Source: Neobacillus niacini
GTDB lineage: Bacteria; Bacillota; Bacilli; Bacillales; Cytobacillaceae
Length of the DNA stretch: 64,000 nt
Assembly (NCBI RefSeq): GCF_023715785.1
Contig: NZ_JAMBOX010000002.1
Location: 62,001 to 126,000, forward strand
Reading direction: 5' to 3'
The number at the start of each line of letters is the position of its first letter. The stretch's first letter is position 1. The notes under the pieces were generated by a model. It was given only the letters and a program-made list of their open reading frames with translations, did no database searches and had not been told where the DNA came from. Below, one piece after another: positions 53,576-63,042 of this stretch. The translations under genes and the position numbers were made by a program.

Positions 53576-54618
53576 TGACTAACGTGTTGAAACAACGAAA
53601 CGTGGTTATTATTCTCATTCTGTTTGCGCTTGCCTTTCCGATGATGACGTCAAACACATACATGATTCACGTCATGACCCTTTCGTTTATCTGGATGATT
53701 GGCGTATACGGCCTTAATTTACTTGCAGGATATACGGGCTACCTTTCATTGGCGCATGCCGGGTTCTTTGCGATTGGAGCCTATTCACTGGGCTTATTAA
53801 CTGTAAAAGCGCAAATGAATTTTTGGCTCGCACTGGTACTGGCATTGGTCATTACATGTAGTATCGGCCTAGTGGTGGGTGCGATTGCCCTAAGGACAAA
53901 AGAGCATTTCTTTGCCATCTACACACTGTGCCTGGGGTATATTATCTATCTCGTGATTGACAAATGGGACAGCTTAACAGAAGGAGTTCGCGGCCTTATT
54001 GGAATTCCTGCTCCGGCTCCAATTGGACCTATCACTTTTGAGACGGAAAAAGCACACTATTACTTTGTTTTGTTTTTCCTGCTTTTGGTGGTTTTAATCA
54101 TGTATCGAATTGTCCATTCCTTATCGGGCAGAACATACATCGCCATTCGCAATAGTGAGGATTTGGCCCAAACAATTGGAATTTCAACAAAAACAAATAA
54201 ATTAACGGTGTTTGTATTATCGACCTTTTTTGCAGGCCTTTCAGGCGCCCTATATGCATCATTTGTTCGCTTTATCGGGCCGGACATTGGATCTACGAAT
54301 ATCGTTTTTGATTTATTGACCTATTTACTTGTTGGCGGGATTGGCACACTTAGCGGCCCAATCGTCGGCACACTTTTAATCGTGTGGCTATCTCAGTTAC
54401 TGCAGGATTTCCAGCAGTACCGGATGCTGATTTTCGGACCTGCGTTAACACTCCTGATCATTTTTGCCCCGCGCGGAATTGTCGGAGCTGTGGCAACCTG
54501 GAATATGAACCGAAAACTGAAAAAATATCCGAACAATCAAGCTAGGTCTGGCCGCAGCAGGAATGATTCTCTTGTCAAAAGCGAGATTGTTCCTGAAAAA
54601 CAGGTAAAGGAGGGCTAG
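53575..54618 (+). CDS. livM: Branched-chain-type ABC permease LivM
   Basis: A 347-residue partner permease with YGLNLLAGYTGYLSLAHAGFFAIGAY (about 42-68), the coupling segment AIRNSEDLAQTIGISTKTNKLTVF and GGIGTLSGPIVGTLL. The C-terminal 35-residue tail is basic and cytosolic. It overlaps livH by one base and precedes livG by 2 bp. Confidence 0.93.
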   Translation: MTNVLKQRNVVIILILFALAFPMMTSNTYMIHVMTLSFIWMIGVYGLNLLAGYTGYLSLAHAGFFAIGAYSLGLLTVKAQMNFWLALVLALVITCSIGLVVGAIALRTKEHFFAIYTLCLGYIIYLVIDKWDSLTEGVRGLIGIPAPAPIGPITFETEKAHYYFVLFFLLLVVLIMYRIVHSLSGRTYIAIRNSEDLAQTIGISTKTNKLTVFVLSTFFAGLSGALYASFVRFIGPDIGSTNIVFDLLTYLLVGGIGTLSGPIVGTLLIVWLSQLLQDFQQYRMLIFGPALTLLIIFAPRGIVGAVATWNMNRKLKKYPNNQARSGRSRNDSLVKSEIVPEKQVKEG

Positions 54619-54620
54619 GA

Positions 54621-55388
54621 ATGATTTTTTTAGAGACAAAACAGCTCACGAAAAGGTTTGGCGGTCTTGTGGCCGTTAACAATGTGGATTTTGCCATTGA
54701 ACAAGGAAAAATCAATGCCATCATTGGCCCGAACGGTGCCGGCAAATCGACCTTTTTCAACCTGATCAGCGGTTTTCATCCACCGACCTCGGGCCAGGTT
54801 ATTTTCAAGGGGCAGGATATCACCAAACTGCCCTCCAATAAAATTGCCGAGCTTGGCGTAGCCCGGACGTTTCAAACGACCAATCTGTTTGAACAATCAA
54901 CTGTTTTGGACAATGTTATTGTCGGACACCGGCTAAGAACGAAATCAACCCTGGTCGATGCCATTCTTAGAACGCCAAGGTTAAAACGAGAAGAAGCCCA
55001 GTGCCGCGAAAAAGCGATGGAAGTATTGGAGTTTGTCGACCTGCAGCATATCGCCCATAAGCCGGTTGCAGGGTTGACCCAGGAGGAGAAAAAACGGACC
55101 GCATTTGCCCTCGCCCTAGCGACCGACCCGGAAATCGTGTTTTTGGATGAACCGGCGGCAGGAGTGAATCCGGACGAAACGGAAGGCCTTGCAGAATTGA
55201 TGAAAAAAATGGTCAATAAAGGCATTACCGTGTGCCTGATTGAACACAAAATGCAAATGATCATGAGAATTGCCGATAAAATCATGGTTTTAAACTATGG
55301 TGAAAAAATTGCCGAAGGGAAACCGGAGGAAATCCAGAACAACGAAACGGTGATAAAAGCTTATTTGGGAGGTAGCGCCAGTGCTTAA
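54621..55388 (+). CDS. livG: ABC ATPase LivG
   Basis: A 255-residue ATPase with Walker [10 protein letters not shown] (about 36-44), the [11 protein letters not shown]-loop, Walker [16 protein letters not shown] and H-loop IEHKM. The signature segment reads [14 protein letters not shown]: the canonical LSxGQ (LSYGQQ in LivG) is replaced by LTQEEK, which is unusual and could affect hydrolysis. It overlaps livF by 8 bases. Confidence 0.92.
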   Translation: MIFLETKQLTKRFGGLVAVNNVDFAIEQGKINAIIGPNGAGKSTFFNLISGFHPPTSGQVIFKGQDITKLPSNKIAELGVARTFQTTNLFEQSTVLDNVIVGHRLRTKSTLVDAILRTPRLKREEAQCREKAMEVLEFVDLQHIAHKPVAGLTQEEKKRTAFALALATDPEIVFLDEPAAGVNPDETEGLAELMKKMVNKGITVCLIEHKMQMIMRIADKIMVLNYGEKIAEGKPEEIQNNETVIKAYLGGSASA

Positions 55389-56088
55389 ACTAACCGATGT
55401 CTCTGTCAAATACGGAAGCTTTACCGCCGTTCATGACATTAATATTGAAGTGAACGCAGGGGAAATCGTTGTCCTATTGGGTTCCAATGGTGCTGGAAAA
55501 AGTACCACGTTCCGTACAATTAGCGGACTGAACAGGCCGGCAGCGGGTGAACTGGTATTTGAAGGGAATAAACTTAATCGCCGCCCGGCGGACCAAATTG
55601 TCCAGATGGGAATCGGCCAATGCCCGGAAGGCAGGAAACTGTTCCCGGCAATGTCTGTGGAGGAAAATCTCCGGATGGGGGCGTTTGTCCATCGCAGGAA
55701 GCGAGATCAAATTAAACATTCATTGGAGCACGTATATGAATTGTTTCCAATCCTGAAGGAAAAACGTCATGATGCGGCAGGTTCCTTGAGCGGCGGGCAG
55801 CAGCAAATGGTTGCCATCGGAAGGGCATTAATGTCCAAACCAAAATTGATGTTGCTTGATGAGCCTTCGGTCGGACTAGCCCCATTGGTTGTGGAACAAA
55901 TGTTTGAGACCATCCAGAAAATTAACAAAGAAGGCACGACGATTTTGCTGGCCGAACAAAATGCAAACGCCGCCTTAAAAATTGCTGATAAAGGTTATGT
56001 GTTTGAAAATGGCACCATCGTCCTGGAGGGGACATCGGCAGAGCTGTTTGCCAATGATGAGGTTCGAAAAGCGTATATCGGAGCTTAG
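55381..56088 (+). CDS. livF: ABC ATPase LivF
   Basis: A 235-residue ATPase with Walker [10 protein letters not shown] (about 35-43), [22 protein letters not shown] (LivF-typical), a complete signature SLSGGQQQM, Walker [14 protein letters not shown] and the H-loop as Gln (LLAEQNA), which is common in LivF. Start GTG at 55381 inside the end of livG, with GGGAGG upstream. Confidence 0.93.
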   Translation: MLKLTDVSVKYGSFTAVHDINIEVNAGEIVVLLGSNGAGKSTTFRTISGLNRPAAGELVFEGNKLNRRPADQIVQMGIGQCPEGRKLFPAMSVEENLRMGAFVHRRKRDQIKHSLEHVYELFPILKEKRHDAAGSLSGGQQQMVAIGRALMSKPKLMLLDEPSVGLAPLVVEQMFETIQKINKEGTTILLAEQNANAALKIADKGYVFENGTIVLEGTSAELFANDEVRKAYIGA

Positions 56089-56188
56089 CGGGCAAAGCAA
56101 AGTTTATTTAAAGGGGGTGGTGAAGAGAAGATAGATTCATCACTGGCGGTGTCTGAAGATTTTTTCAATAATAAGAGGGGGAAAACCA

Positions 56189-57409
56189 ATGAAACGAATG
56201 AAATCTTTATTAATGCTAGGTTTTATTTTCGTCATGATTTTCAGTCTGGCCGCATGTAACAGTACATCAGAAAAGCCGGCCAATACCAAGCCATCTGCTG
56301 GCGGAGGTGGGGGAGACACCAAAACAGAAGAAGCGGGAACCGTAAATATTGGTTATACAGGGCCACTTAGCGGACCAGCGGCCTTCTATGGTGAGCGTAC
56401 CCTAAATGGTCTAAAAATGGCAGTTGAAGAAATTAATGGTGCCGGCGGTATTGAAGTTGCCGGCAAAAAATACAAGTTTAATGTAGTGTCCCTTGATGAT
56501 AAATACCTGCCAAACGAAGCAGGGGCCAACGCCAAGCGATTATTGCAAGAAAACAAAACACCAATTATTTTCACTCCGCACAGCGGTGGTGTCTTTGCCC
56601 TTCAGGTGTTCAACAAGCAGTCGGATAAATTTATTATCGGGGCTTACACAAGTGAGCCGAAGGTATCCGATGTCGGCAACGAATTGACGGTTCGAATCCC
56701 GCCTCGTTACGATGGATACTTGAAGCCGTTTACCGAATATTCCATGGAGAAGTTCGGCAAGAAAATCGCATTTCTTCCGACCGCTTCCCAGTACGGAAAA
56801 GACTGGGCCGGACATCTAAAACCGTTCTGGGAAAAAGCCGGCGGCAAGGTTGTGTTTGAATCAGCTATCGACTTTTCAAAGGAAACAGATTTCTTTACGC
56901 TTGTGACCAATGCTCTTAAAGAAAAGCCGGATGTATTATTTATCGGCGGTCCATCTGAGCCAACTGCAAAAGTGGCAAAACAGGCGCGTGAGCTTGGCTT
57001 TAAAGGCGGATTTATCGTAATGGACCAGGCAAAGTTCGATGAAATGAAAGCCGTAACCGGTTCCTATGATCTTCTCAATGGCGCGATTGGCGTAATGCCA
57101 CTACAACACTCTGACAGCCCTGCTGTTCCTGATTTCCTTAAAAAATATCAGGAAAAATATAAAGAGATCCCAGGTTCTGAAGCCGGCCTGAATTACATCG
57201 GAATGCATATGTTTGCCGAGGCTATGAAGGCGGCTGGTTCAGTCGACGATGTGGATAAAATTATCGGCGCGATGCAAAAGGGTGTGGAAAACATCCCTGA
57301 CAATGTAAGAATCTATGAATTTAACAAATTTACCGGCGGCGGCTTCGATGGCGACTTGGAAGTGGCTGCAATCGAAGATGGTAAGATCGTACCAATCAAG
57401 ATAAAATAA
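56189..57409 (+). CDS. Liv-type ABC substrate-binding lipoprotein
   Basis: A 406-residue lipoprotein: signal with lipobox LAAC (Cys23), a Gly-rich flexible linker to about 50, then the two-lobe Leu/Ile/Val-binding-type fold (VNIGYTGPLSGPAAFYGERTLNGLKMAVEEINGAGG and the later FLPTASQYGKDW, PDVLFIGGPSEP segments, in parts). It gives specificity to LivHMGF. AGAGGGGG sits upstream. The binding-site set cannot be decoded by eye, so the substrate is open. The unit ends with a strong terminator. Confidence 0.92.
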   Translation: MKRMKSLLMLGFIFVMIFSLAACNSTSEKPANTKPSAGGGGGDTKTEEAGTVNIGYTGPLSGPAAFYGERTLNGLKMAVEEINGAGGIEVAGKKYKFNVVSLDDKYLPNEAGANAKRLLQENKTPIIFTPHSGGVFALQVFNKQSDKFIIGAYTSEPKVSDVGNELTVRIPPRYDGYLKPFTEYSMEKFGKKIAFLPTASQYGKDWAGHLKPFWEKAGGKVVFESAIDFSKETDFFTLVTNALKEKPDVLFIGGPSEPTAKVAKQARELGFKGGFIVMDQAKFDEMKAVTGSYDLLNGAIGVMPLQHSDSPAVPDFLKKYQEKYKEIPGSEAGLNYIGMHMFAEAMKAAGSVDDVDKIIGAMQKGVENIPDNVRIYEFNKFTGGGFDGDLEVAAIEDGKIVPIKIK

Positions 57410-57429
57410 TAACGGCAATTTATAATTGG

Positions 57430-57468
57430 TTCCCCTTGGATGTTAGTTTTCAAGGGGAATTTTTGAAT
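57430..57468 (+). terminator. Terminator of the Liv operon
   Basis: Stem TTCCCCTTG (57430-57438) with CAAGGGGAA (57451-57459), then TTTTTG. Confidence 0.85.
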
Positions 57469-57483
57469 TTCTTGTCATAAAAA

Positions 57484-57511
57484 TAACCCTCCTATTTTTG
57501 AAGGGAGGGCT
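57484..57511 (-). terminator. Terminator overlapping the TetR stop codon
   Basis: CCCTCC (57487-57492) and GGGAGGG (57503-57509) form the stem. On the minus strand it is followed by TTATTTTTAT. The hairpin lies over the last codons of the TetR gene. Confidence 0.65.
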
Positions 57512-58097
57512 TAACCACCATCTTAAGAAGATTTGCAGCATATGCATAGGCAATTTCTTCGCCTGTTTGCGGGCCGTCGTGGTTGTACCAATGCTGGATG
57601 GAATTTAATGCACCGAGAATGATCATCCTGACCATTTTAATATCCAGAATTTCAAAAACCTGTTTTTCGACTCCTTCATTTAGAATTTGGTCAAAAAAGT
57701 GAGCATACTTTTTTTGGGCATCGAGCACTTCTTTCAATTGATCCTCGGTAAACTTTTGCGAGGGTTTGTCCATTATCATGAACATCGATTTTTCTTCAAT
57801 TGACAGCAGGATGTGAGCTTTTATGGCACTCTGAAGCTTGTCATCGGGATTCAAGTTGCTGCCTGCCACTTCTTCAATTTTTTCGAGACTCAATTCCATG
57901 ATCATTTGATGACAATGATAAAGAATATCATCTTTATTTTTGAAATAGTAATACATAGAACCCTTTGTCATTAATAGCTGAGCGGCTATTTCTTCCATCG
58001 TTGTGCCATGATATCCTTTTTCCGCAAGAACAGCTGCTGCCGAACGAAGGATTTCTCTCTTTTTCCTGGCAATTTTTTGTTCCCTGAATGAAGCCAT
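57492..58097 (-). CDS. TetR-family regulator 2
   Basis: A 201-residue TetR repressor. HTH: ILRSAAAVLAEKGYHGTTMEEIAAQLLMTKGSMYYYFKNKDDIL (about 16-59, in parts). The ligand domain with ILGALNSIQHWYNHDGPQTGEEIAYAYANLL-like end is again of the KstR2 kind. The ATG at 58097 has GGAGAGG 6 nt upstream; an in-frame ATG at 58112 lies before that site. It is divergent from the 58284 operon and so is a candidate for its control. TAGTATACTA (58130-58139) lies between. Confidence 0.88.
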   Translation of the reverse strand: MASFREQKIARKKREILRSAAAVLAEKGYHGTTMEEIAAQLLMTKGSMYYYFKNKDDILYHCHQMIMELSLEKIEEVAGSNLNPDDKLQSAIKAHILLSIEEKSMFMIMDKPSQKFTEDQLKEVLDAQKKYAHFFDQILNEGVEKQVFEILDIKMVRMIILGALNSIQHWYNHDGPQTGEEIAYAYAANLLKMVVKPSLQK

Positions 58098-58186
58098 CTT
58101 TATCCTCTCCATTGGAAGCTATTTATGAATAGTATACTAAAACCCGGATAAATAGTATAGAAGTCGGGTTGAAAATTAAACATAAA

Positions 58187-58232
58187 TTTAAAAAATAAAC
58201 TGATTGTGGAATTATCTAAAAATTGGTATTAT
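58187..58232 (+). promoter_or_regulatory. Promoter module A (shared with 62935-62980)
   Basis: TTTAAAAAATAAA at 58187-58199 as an A/T-rich upstream element, -35 TTGTGG at 58204-58209, 17-nt spacer and extended -10 TGGTATTAT ending at 58232. The same arrangement occurs before the CoA-transferase gene, with 37 of 46 positions alike. Confidence 0.7.
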
Positions 58233-58283
58233 TTTATTAGATAAAATCGCTATCAAAATGCTGTTTGGAAGGAGATATACCAT

Positions 58284-59225
58284 TTGCTTACTGAAATAGG
58301 AGTTACTCAAGTGACCATTCCACTGCCATTTCGCTTAAACCATGTCAATTGCTTTATTGCCGAAGGAGAAAAGGGATGGACGATTATCGATGCCGGGTTG
58401 AATACTGATGTATCCAGAGAGGTATGGCAGCCGATTATTGATATACATGATGTCAAAAATATAATTATTACTCATTATCACCCTGACCATTTTGGCTATG
58501 CCGGAACCCTTCAGCAATTAACCAATGCCGAGGTTTGGATGACAAAAACAGATGCTGATGCCGGATTAACTGTTTGGGAGCCAGAGTCGGCGATGCTGGC
58601 CGATGAGAATTATGATACATGCGGTCTTCCCGACAAAACCCTATCGAGAGAGTTAACCACCGATGAAAAAAGCTTTAATGCAAAGGTAACACCATACCCT
58701 AGTGTAAATCATTACTTGGATGAAGGAATGAAAATCCAATTTGGAAAATTACAATATGAGGTTATTTTTACCCCGGGACATTCCGATGGGTTGATCACCT
58801 TATTTAACAAGGATCATAGTATCCTATTCTCTACTGATCATATTCTTCCAAAAATATCACCTAACATTTCTTACTGGTTTCGAGGTGATCCTAATCCACT
58901 GTACTCATTTTTCCAATCTCTTGAAAAAGTCAAACTGCTGAACGCTGATTACGTGATTCCTTCCCATGGCCGCCCGTTTCGAAACGCAAATAATAGAATT
59001 GAAGAATTACGCCGCCACCATCACGAACGATTAGACCAAACATATGAAGCAATCAAACACCCTGCCACCATCTACGAAGTCAACAGCCATCTCTTTCATA
59101 ATTTGAACATCCACGAAACCAGGTTTGCGATTGGCGAAACCATTGCCCATCTAGAATATCTCTTACACAACAATCAATGCAAAAAAGGCCTTATTAATGG
59201 AATCTGGTATTACGAAGCAATTTGA
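58284..59225 (+). CDS. MBL-fold metallo-hydrolase
   Basis: A 313-residue metallo-b-lactamase-fold hydrolase. The metal motif THYHPDHFG (about 72-80; HxHxDH variant H-Y-H-P-D-H) is intact, with TPGHSDG (about 170), STDH near 190 and SHGRPF (about 236) supplying the remaining ligands. A C-terminal helical region of about 70 residues follows. Many such proteins in acyl-CoA clusters act as thioesterases or lactone hydrolases, but that is not proven. TTG start with GGAAGGAG upstream; first gene after promoter module A. Confidence 0.85.
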   Translation: MLTEIGVTQVTIPLPFRLNHVNCFIAEGEKGWTIIDAGLNTDVSREVWQPIIDIHDVKNIIITHYHPDHFGYAGTLQQLTNAEVWMTKTDADAGLTVWEPESAMLADENYDTCGLPDKTLSRELTTDEKSFNAKVTPYPSVNHYLDEGMKIQFGKLQYEVIFTPGHSDGLITLFNKDHSILFSTDHILPKISPNISYWFRGDPNPLYSFFQSLEKVKLLNADYVIPSHGRPFRNANNRIEELRRHHHERLDQTYEAIKHPATIYEVNSHLFHNLNIHETRFAIGETIAHLEYLLHNNQCKKGLINGIWYYEAI

Positions 59226-59259
59226 TGTTTTTGTGGAAACTGAAAGGGGACGGAGAAGC

Positions 59260-60051
59260 ATGATGGATTATCAAGCGATTATCGTTGAAAAAATTGACCG
59301 CATTGCTGTGATCACGTTTAATCGGCCAGAAGCATTGAATGCGGTTAGTAGTCGGCTTTGGCTGGAAACGGGAACGGCATTGAAAGAATTCAATGAAGAC
59401 CCGGACCTTTGGGTGGCGATCATCACAGGGGCAGGGGACCGCGCTTTTTCAGCTGGTGCCGATTTAAAGGAAATCGGCTCGGGTGGATTTTCCACTACCG
59501 AAGAAATGCAGGAATGGGGATTTGCGGGGATTGTCAGACATCATATTTCCAAGCCGGTCATTGCAGCGGTGAACGGGTTTGCCCTTGGCGGCGGCACGGA
59601 AATTGCCTTGGCCTGTGATTTAATTGTCGCCTCCGATAGGGCCTCCTTCGGATTACCGGAAGTGAAGCGGGGCTTGATTGCCGGGGCTGGAGGTTTATTG
59701 CGCCTTCCTAGGCAAATTCCGTTAAAGGTGGCCATGCATGCCATTCTTACAGGCAAGCCGATTACAGCGGAAGAAGCTAAACAGTGGGGACTAGTAAATG
59801 AAGTCGTTCCCCATGAACAGGTTCTGAATGCCGCCATCGCTCTTGCCGAAGAAATCATTGATAATGCGCCACTTGCAGTAAAGGCAAGTAAAGAAATTGT
59901 CTACCGGGGCTTGGATACAACTGTTGCCTTTCCTCCGGAAGCGTGGTCGATTAATCAGGAATATGCCGGCAAGGTGTTTGCAAGCTACGATGCCAAAGAG
60001 GGACCGCGGGCATTTGCCGAAAAACGGAAACCAAATTGGACGGGGAAATAA
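59260..60051 (+). CDS. Enoyl-CoA hydratase/isomerase family protein
   Basis: A 263-residue crotonase. The first oxyanion-hole segment AFSAGADLKEI (about 64-74) and the second NGFALGGGTEIALACD (about 105-120) are present; the catalytic positions read GGGTE (Glu of the hydratase) and GLPEVKRGLIAGAGGLLRLPR (second Glu). Both Glu residues suggest true hydratase activity. ATG 59260 is followed by ATG 59263, which has slightly better spacing from GGAG. The N-terminus overlaps nothing; the gap to the next dehydrogenase is 27 bp. Confidence 0.91.
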   Translation: MMDYQAIIVEKIDRIAVITFNRPEALNAVSSRLWLETGTALKEFNEDPDLWVAIITGAGDRAFSAGADLKEIGSGGFSTTEEMQEWGFAGIVRHHISKPVIAAVNGFALGGGTEIALACDLIVASDRASFGLPEVKRGLIAGAGGLLRLPRQIPLKVAMHAILTGKPITAEEAKQWGLVNEVVPHEQVLNAAIALAEEIIDNAPLAVKASKEIVYRGLDTTVAFPPEAWSINQEYAGKVFASYDAKEGPRAFAEKRKPNWTGK

Positions 60052-60078
60052 TTTTGATTTTTAGAAGGGGGCATTTTC

Positions 60079-61224
60079 ATGAGTAAACCATATTTATCCG
60101 AAGAGCATGAAATTTTTAGACGGTCGTTCAGAAAATTTTTGGAAAAGGAGGCGTATCCATTTTTTGAAGAATGGGAGGAAGCGAAGCAGGTTCCGAAATC
60201 ATTTTGGAAAAAGGCCGGTGAGCAGGGCTTCCTTTGCCCATGGGTCGATGAGAGATATGGTGGTTACAACGCAGATTTCGGCTATTCGGTGGTGATTACG
60301 GAAGAGCTGGATAAAGTGGGCGCAGGAGTGGGCGGTATCGGGCTTCATAATGATATCGTCATGCCATATATCGGTGAATTTGCCTCCGAAGAACAAAAGC
60401 AGCGCTGGCTGCCGAAAGCGGTCAGCGGGGAGATGATTTCTGCCATCGCTATGACCGAGCCGGGGACAGGTTCCGACTTGGCCGCAGTCAAAACAACGGC
60501 TGTAAAAGACGGTGAACATTATATTATAAATGGAGAAAAAACATTTATTACCAATGGATATTCGGCCAACTTTGTTATTGTGGTTTGCGTGACGGATCCA
60601 AACGCGACCCCAAGGCACAAAGGAATCAGCCTAATTGTCGTCGAAGAGGGGACACCTGGGTTTAAGAAAGGGAAAAAGCTTCGCAAAATGGGACAGCATT
60701 CCAATGATACCTCTGAACTGATATTTGAGGATGCGGTGGTACCACGGGAAAATCTGATTGGGGAAGAGGGCAAAGGTTTTTATTACCTAATGCAAAAGCT
60801 GCAGCAGGAGCGTTTGATGCTCGCCATCGGCAGCATTACAGCCTCTAAGCATATGCTTGATATTACTGTCGATTATGTCAAACAGCGCACAGCTTTTGGC
60901 AAGCCAATCAGCAAATTCCAAAATACCCAATTCAAGATTGCCGAAATGGCGACGAAAATTAAGATTGGCGAAACATTCGTTGACAAGCTGATTGTCGACC
61001 ATATGGAAAAGAAAAATGTTGTTAATGAGGTTTCGATGGCCAAATGGTGGCTCACGGATTTGGCCAAAGATGTGGCCGCGGAATGCATGCAGCTTCATGG
61101 AGGCTACGGCTATATGGAAGAATACGAGATTGCTAGAAGATACCGCGATGTTGCCGTCGGTTCGATTTATGCTGGCACCAATGAAATTATGAAGACGATC
61201 ATTGCCAAAAATATGGGGTTGTAG
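60079..61224 (+). CDS. Acyl-CoA dehydrogenase 4
   Basis: A 381-residue acyl-CoA dehydrogenase with AIAMTEPGTGSDLAAVKT (about 122-138), GKPISKFQNTQFKIAEM and QLHGGYGYMEEYEIARRYRDVAVGSIYAGTNEIMK near the end; the Glu in GTNEIM is the expected base. It is the long-chain type (FadE/LCAD-like). AGAAGGGGGC is upstream. It sits between the enoyl-CoA hydratase and the frameshifted ligase. Confidence 0.93.
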   Translation: MSKPYLSEEHEIFRRSFRKFLEKEAYPFFEEWEEAKQVPKSFWKKAGEQGFLCPWVDERYGGYNADFGYSVVITEELDKVGAGVGGIGLHNDIVMPYIGEFASEEQKQRWLPKAVSGEMISAIAMTEPGTGSDLAAVKTTAVKDGEHYIINGEKTFITNGYSANFVIVVCVTDPNATPRHKGISLIVVEEGTPGFKKGKKLRKMGQHSNDTSELIFEDAVVPRENLIGEEGKGFYYLMQKLQQERLMLAIGSITASKHMLDITVDYVKQRTAFGKPISKFQNTQFKIAEMATKIKIGETFVDKLIVDHMEKKNVVNEVSMAKWWLTDLAKDVAAECMQLHGGYGYMEEYEIARRYRDVAVGSIYAGTNEIMKTIIAKNMGL

Positions 61225-61308
61225 GGTAATTTGCTAGAGTGTGGTGAAATTTTTCCGGCTTCGGCCGAGTATTCCAATTCTATTAAAAGGGTATGGGAGG
61301 AAATATAA

Positions 61309-62836
61309 ATGAACCTTTTTGAAGCTCTTGAACGGAATGCAAAATACAATCCTGATAAGGAAGCGATTATCTTTGGTGAAAGCGTATACACCTATAGGCA
61401 ATATAATGAGCAGGTAAATCGAATAGCCAATGCTCTCGTCAGTTATGGAGTCAAAAGGGGCGATAAAATTGCCCTGATGATGAAGAACTCGGACGTATTC
61501 TGTTTTGTTTATTATGGTATTTTGAAGGCAGGCGGGGTGGCTGTTCCTGTTAATTTTCGTTTAACTGCCAAGGAAGCCAGCTATATTTTGGACGATTCCG
61601 ATTCGATGATCGTATTTGCCGATGAATTTGGCAGATGTTGTTCAAAAGGCGTCGGAAGGGAACGACAAAATTAGGCTTCAAGTCATTGCAGGTTCATCTA
61701 TAAGAGAAAATCAATTGTTGCTATCAGAGTTTCAAAGCTCCTCCGTGCAAGACCCTTTTATTGAAGTGTTGGAATCTGATGATGCCGAAATATTATATAC
61801 CTCTGGAACCACAGGGCTGCCAAAGGGAGTGGTCCTCGATCACCACCGCGTACTCCATGTTGCCTTAGGAACCATCATCATGTTTAAAATGGGACCGGAA
61901 GATCAATTGCTTCATCTTGCTCCGTTATTTCACTGTGCCCAGTTAAATTTGTTCCTTGTGCCTGGGACGATGCTTGGCTGCACCCAAATTGTCCGTCAGG
62001 AATTTCATCCTGTCCAAACATTAAAGGATATTGATCAATACAAAATTAGCCTATTCTTTGGCGTTCCAACGATGTATAACTTCCTGCTTCAGGTACCGAA
62101 CCGGGAACAATATGATTTATCAAGTGTGAAGCGATGCGGTTACGGTGCAGCACCAATGCCGACAGCGCTATTGAGACAAGCGATGGAGATGTTCGGGACC
62201 GATCAATTCTTTAATATGTGCGGCCAAACCGAAGGAGGTCCCGGTGGAGTATATCTTCTTCCGGAGGAACACAAAACAAAGTTTGGTGCCTCGGGAAGGG
62301 CATCTTTTGGAACAGATGCTAGAGTCGTAGATGACAACGGTGAAGAGGTGAAGCCGGGCGAAGTCGGGGAGTTTATTATCAGGTGTGAATCTGTCATGAA
62401 AGGATATTATAAAAAGCCGGAAGAAACGGCAAAGGTCCTGAAGAATGGCTGGCTCTATACAGGGGACCTCGCCAGTATCGACGATGATGGCTTTCTCACA
62501 TTGGTAGACAGGAAAAAAGACATGATTATCTCCGGTGGGGAGAACGTTTATTCCACAGAAGTAGAACACGTGCTGTACAAACACCCTGATATTTTGGAAG
62601 CAGCGGTGATTGGCGTTCCCCATGAGGTCTGGGGTGAAACGGTCGCCGCCGTTATTGTACCGAAGCCGGGCAAAAGGATGGATGAAGAAGAGCTCAAGCA
62701 ATACTGCCGCCATGAACTCGCCGGCTATAAAATTCCGAGAATCTACTACCAAATGGACCAACTCCCACGCAACGCCTCTGGGAAAATCCTAAAATACCAA
62801 CTAAGAGAAACCTACAAAAGCGCCGCAGTAAAATAG
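61309..62836 (+). pseudogene. Acyl-CoA ligase 3, single-base frameshift
   Basis: The reading frame from 61309 is broken at about 61630. Frame 1 gives MNLFEALERN...VFADEF then ends at 61674; frame 2 continues from GCA at 61631 as ADVVQKASEGNDKIRL through 62836. Removing one G in TTTGGCAG restores one ANL adenylase of about 508 residues with YTSGTTGLPKGV, CGQTEGGPGG, YTGDLASIDDDGF and ASGKILKYQ motifs. The break lies before the P-loop. Either the gene is newly inactivated, or it is a sequencing slip; programmed shifting is less likely. GGGAGGAAA precedes the ATG. Downstream sequence shows no further decay. Confidence 0.82.
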
Positions 62837-62860
62837 AATGCCAACTAAGTATGCATTTTC

Positions 62861-62923
62861 CAAGGTGTCCGCCCCAGACGGACAAAACCTGAAATTTGTC
62901 TTTTTGTGGTGTCAGGCACCTTG
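62861..62923. repeat. REP-like element with GTGTCAGGCACC
   Basis: Outer arms CAAGGTG (62861-62867) and CACCTTG (62917-62923). Inside lie GTCCG/CGGAC (62867-62871 and 62879-62883) and GACAAA/TTTGTC (62881-62886 and 62895-62900). It contains the same GGTGTCAGGCACC motif as 50160-50297 and lies directly after the ligase stop. Confidence 0.7.
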
Positions 62924-62934
62924 TTGAATTTGTG

Positions 62935-62980
62935 TTTAAAAAATAAATATATTGTAGAAAAGTATGAAAATTGGTATTAT
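62935..62980 (+). promoter_or_regulatory. Promoter module B (shared with 58187-58232)
   Basis: TTTAAAAAATAAA at 62935-62947, -35 TTGTAG at 62952-62957, 17-nt spacer, extended -10 TGGTATTAT ending at 62980. Same order and spacing as module A. It lies 63 bp before the CoA-transferase start. Confidence 0.7.
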
Positions 62981-63042
62981 TGGAAATAGATGGACTTCTT
63001 TTTGATAGGTATTTTCTTGTGAGAGGGGTGGGGGAGTTGAGT

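Noticed and set aside
58130-58158. TAGTATACTA and nearby TAGTAT as a third copy of the CATACT operator
   Set aside because: Half-sites are only partly alike, and the spacing (13 nt rather than 6) does not fit the two clear operators.
62168-62761. 197-codon frame opposite acyl-CoA ligase 3
   Set aside because: Shadow of the ANL adenylase C-terminal half; no start signal.
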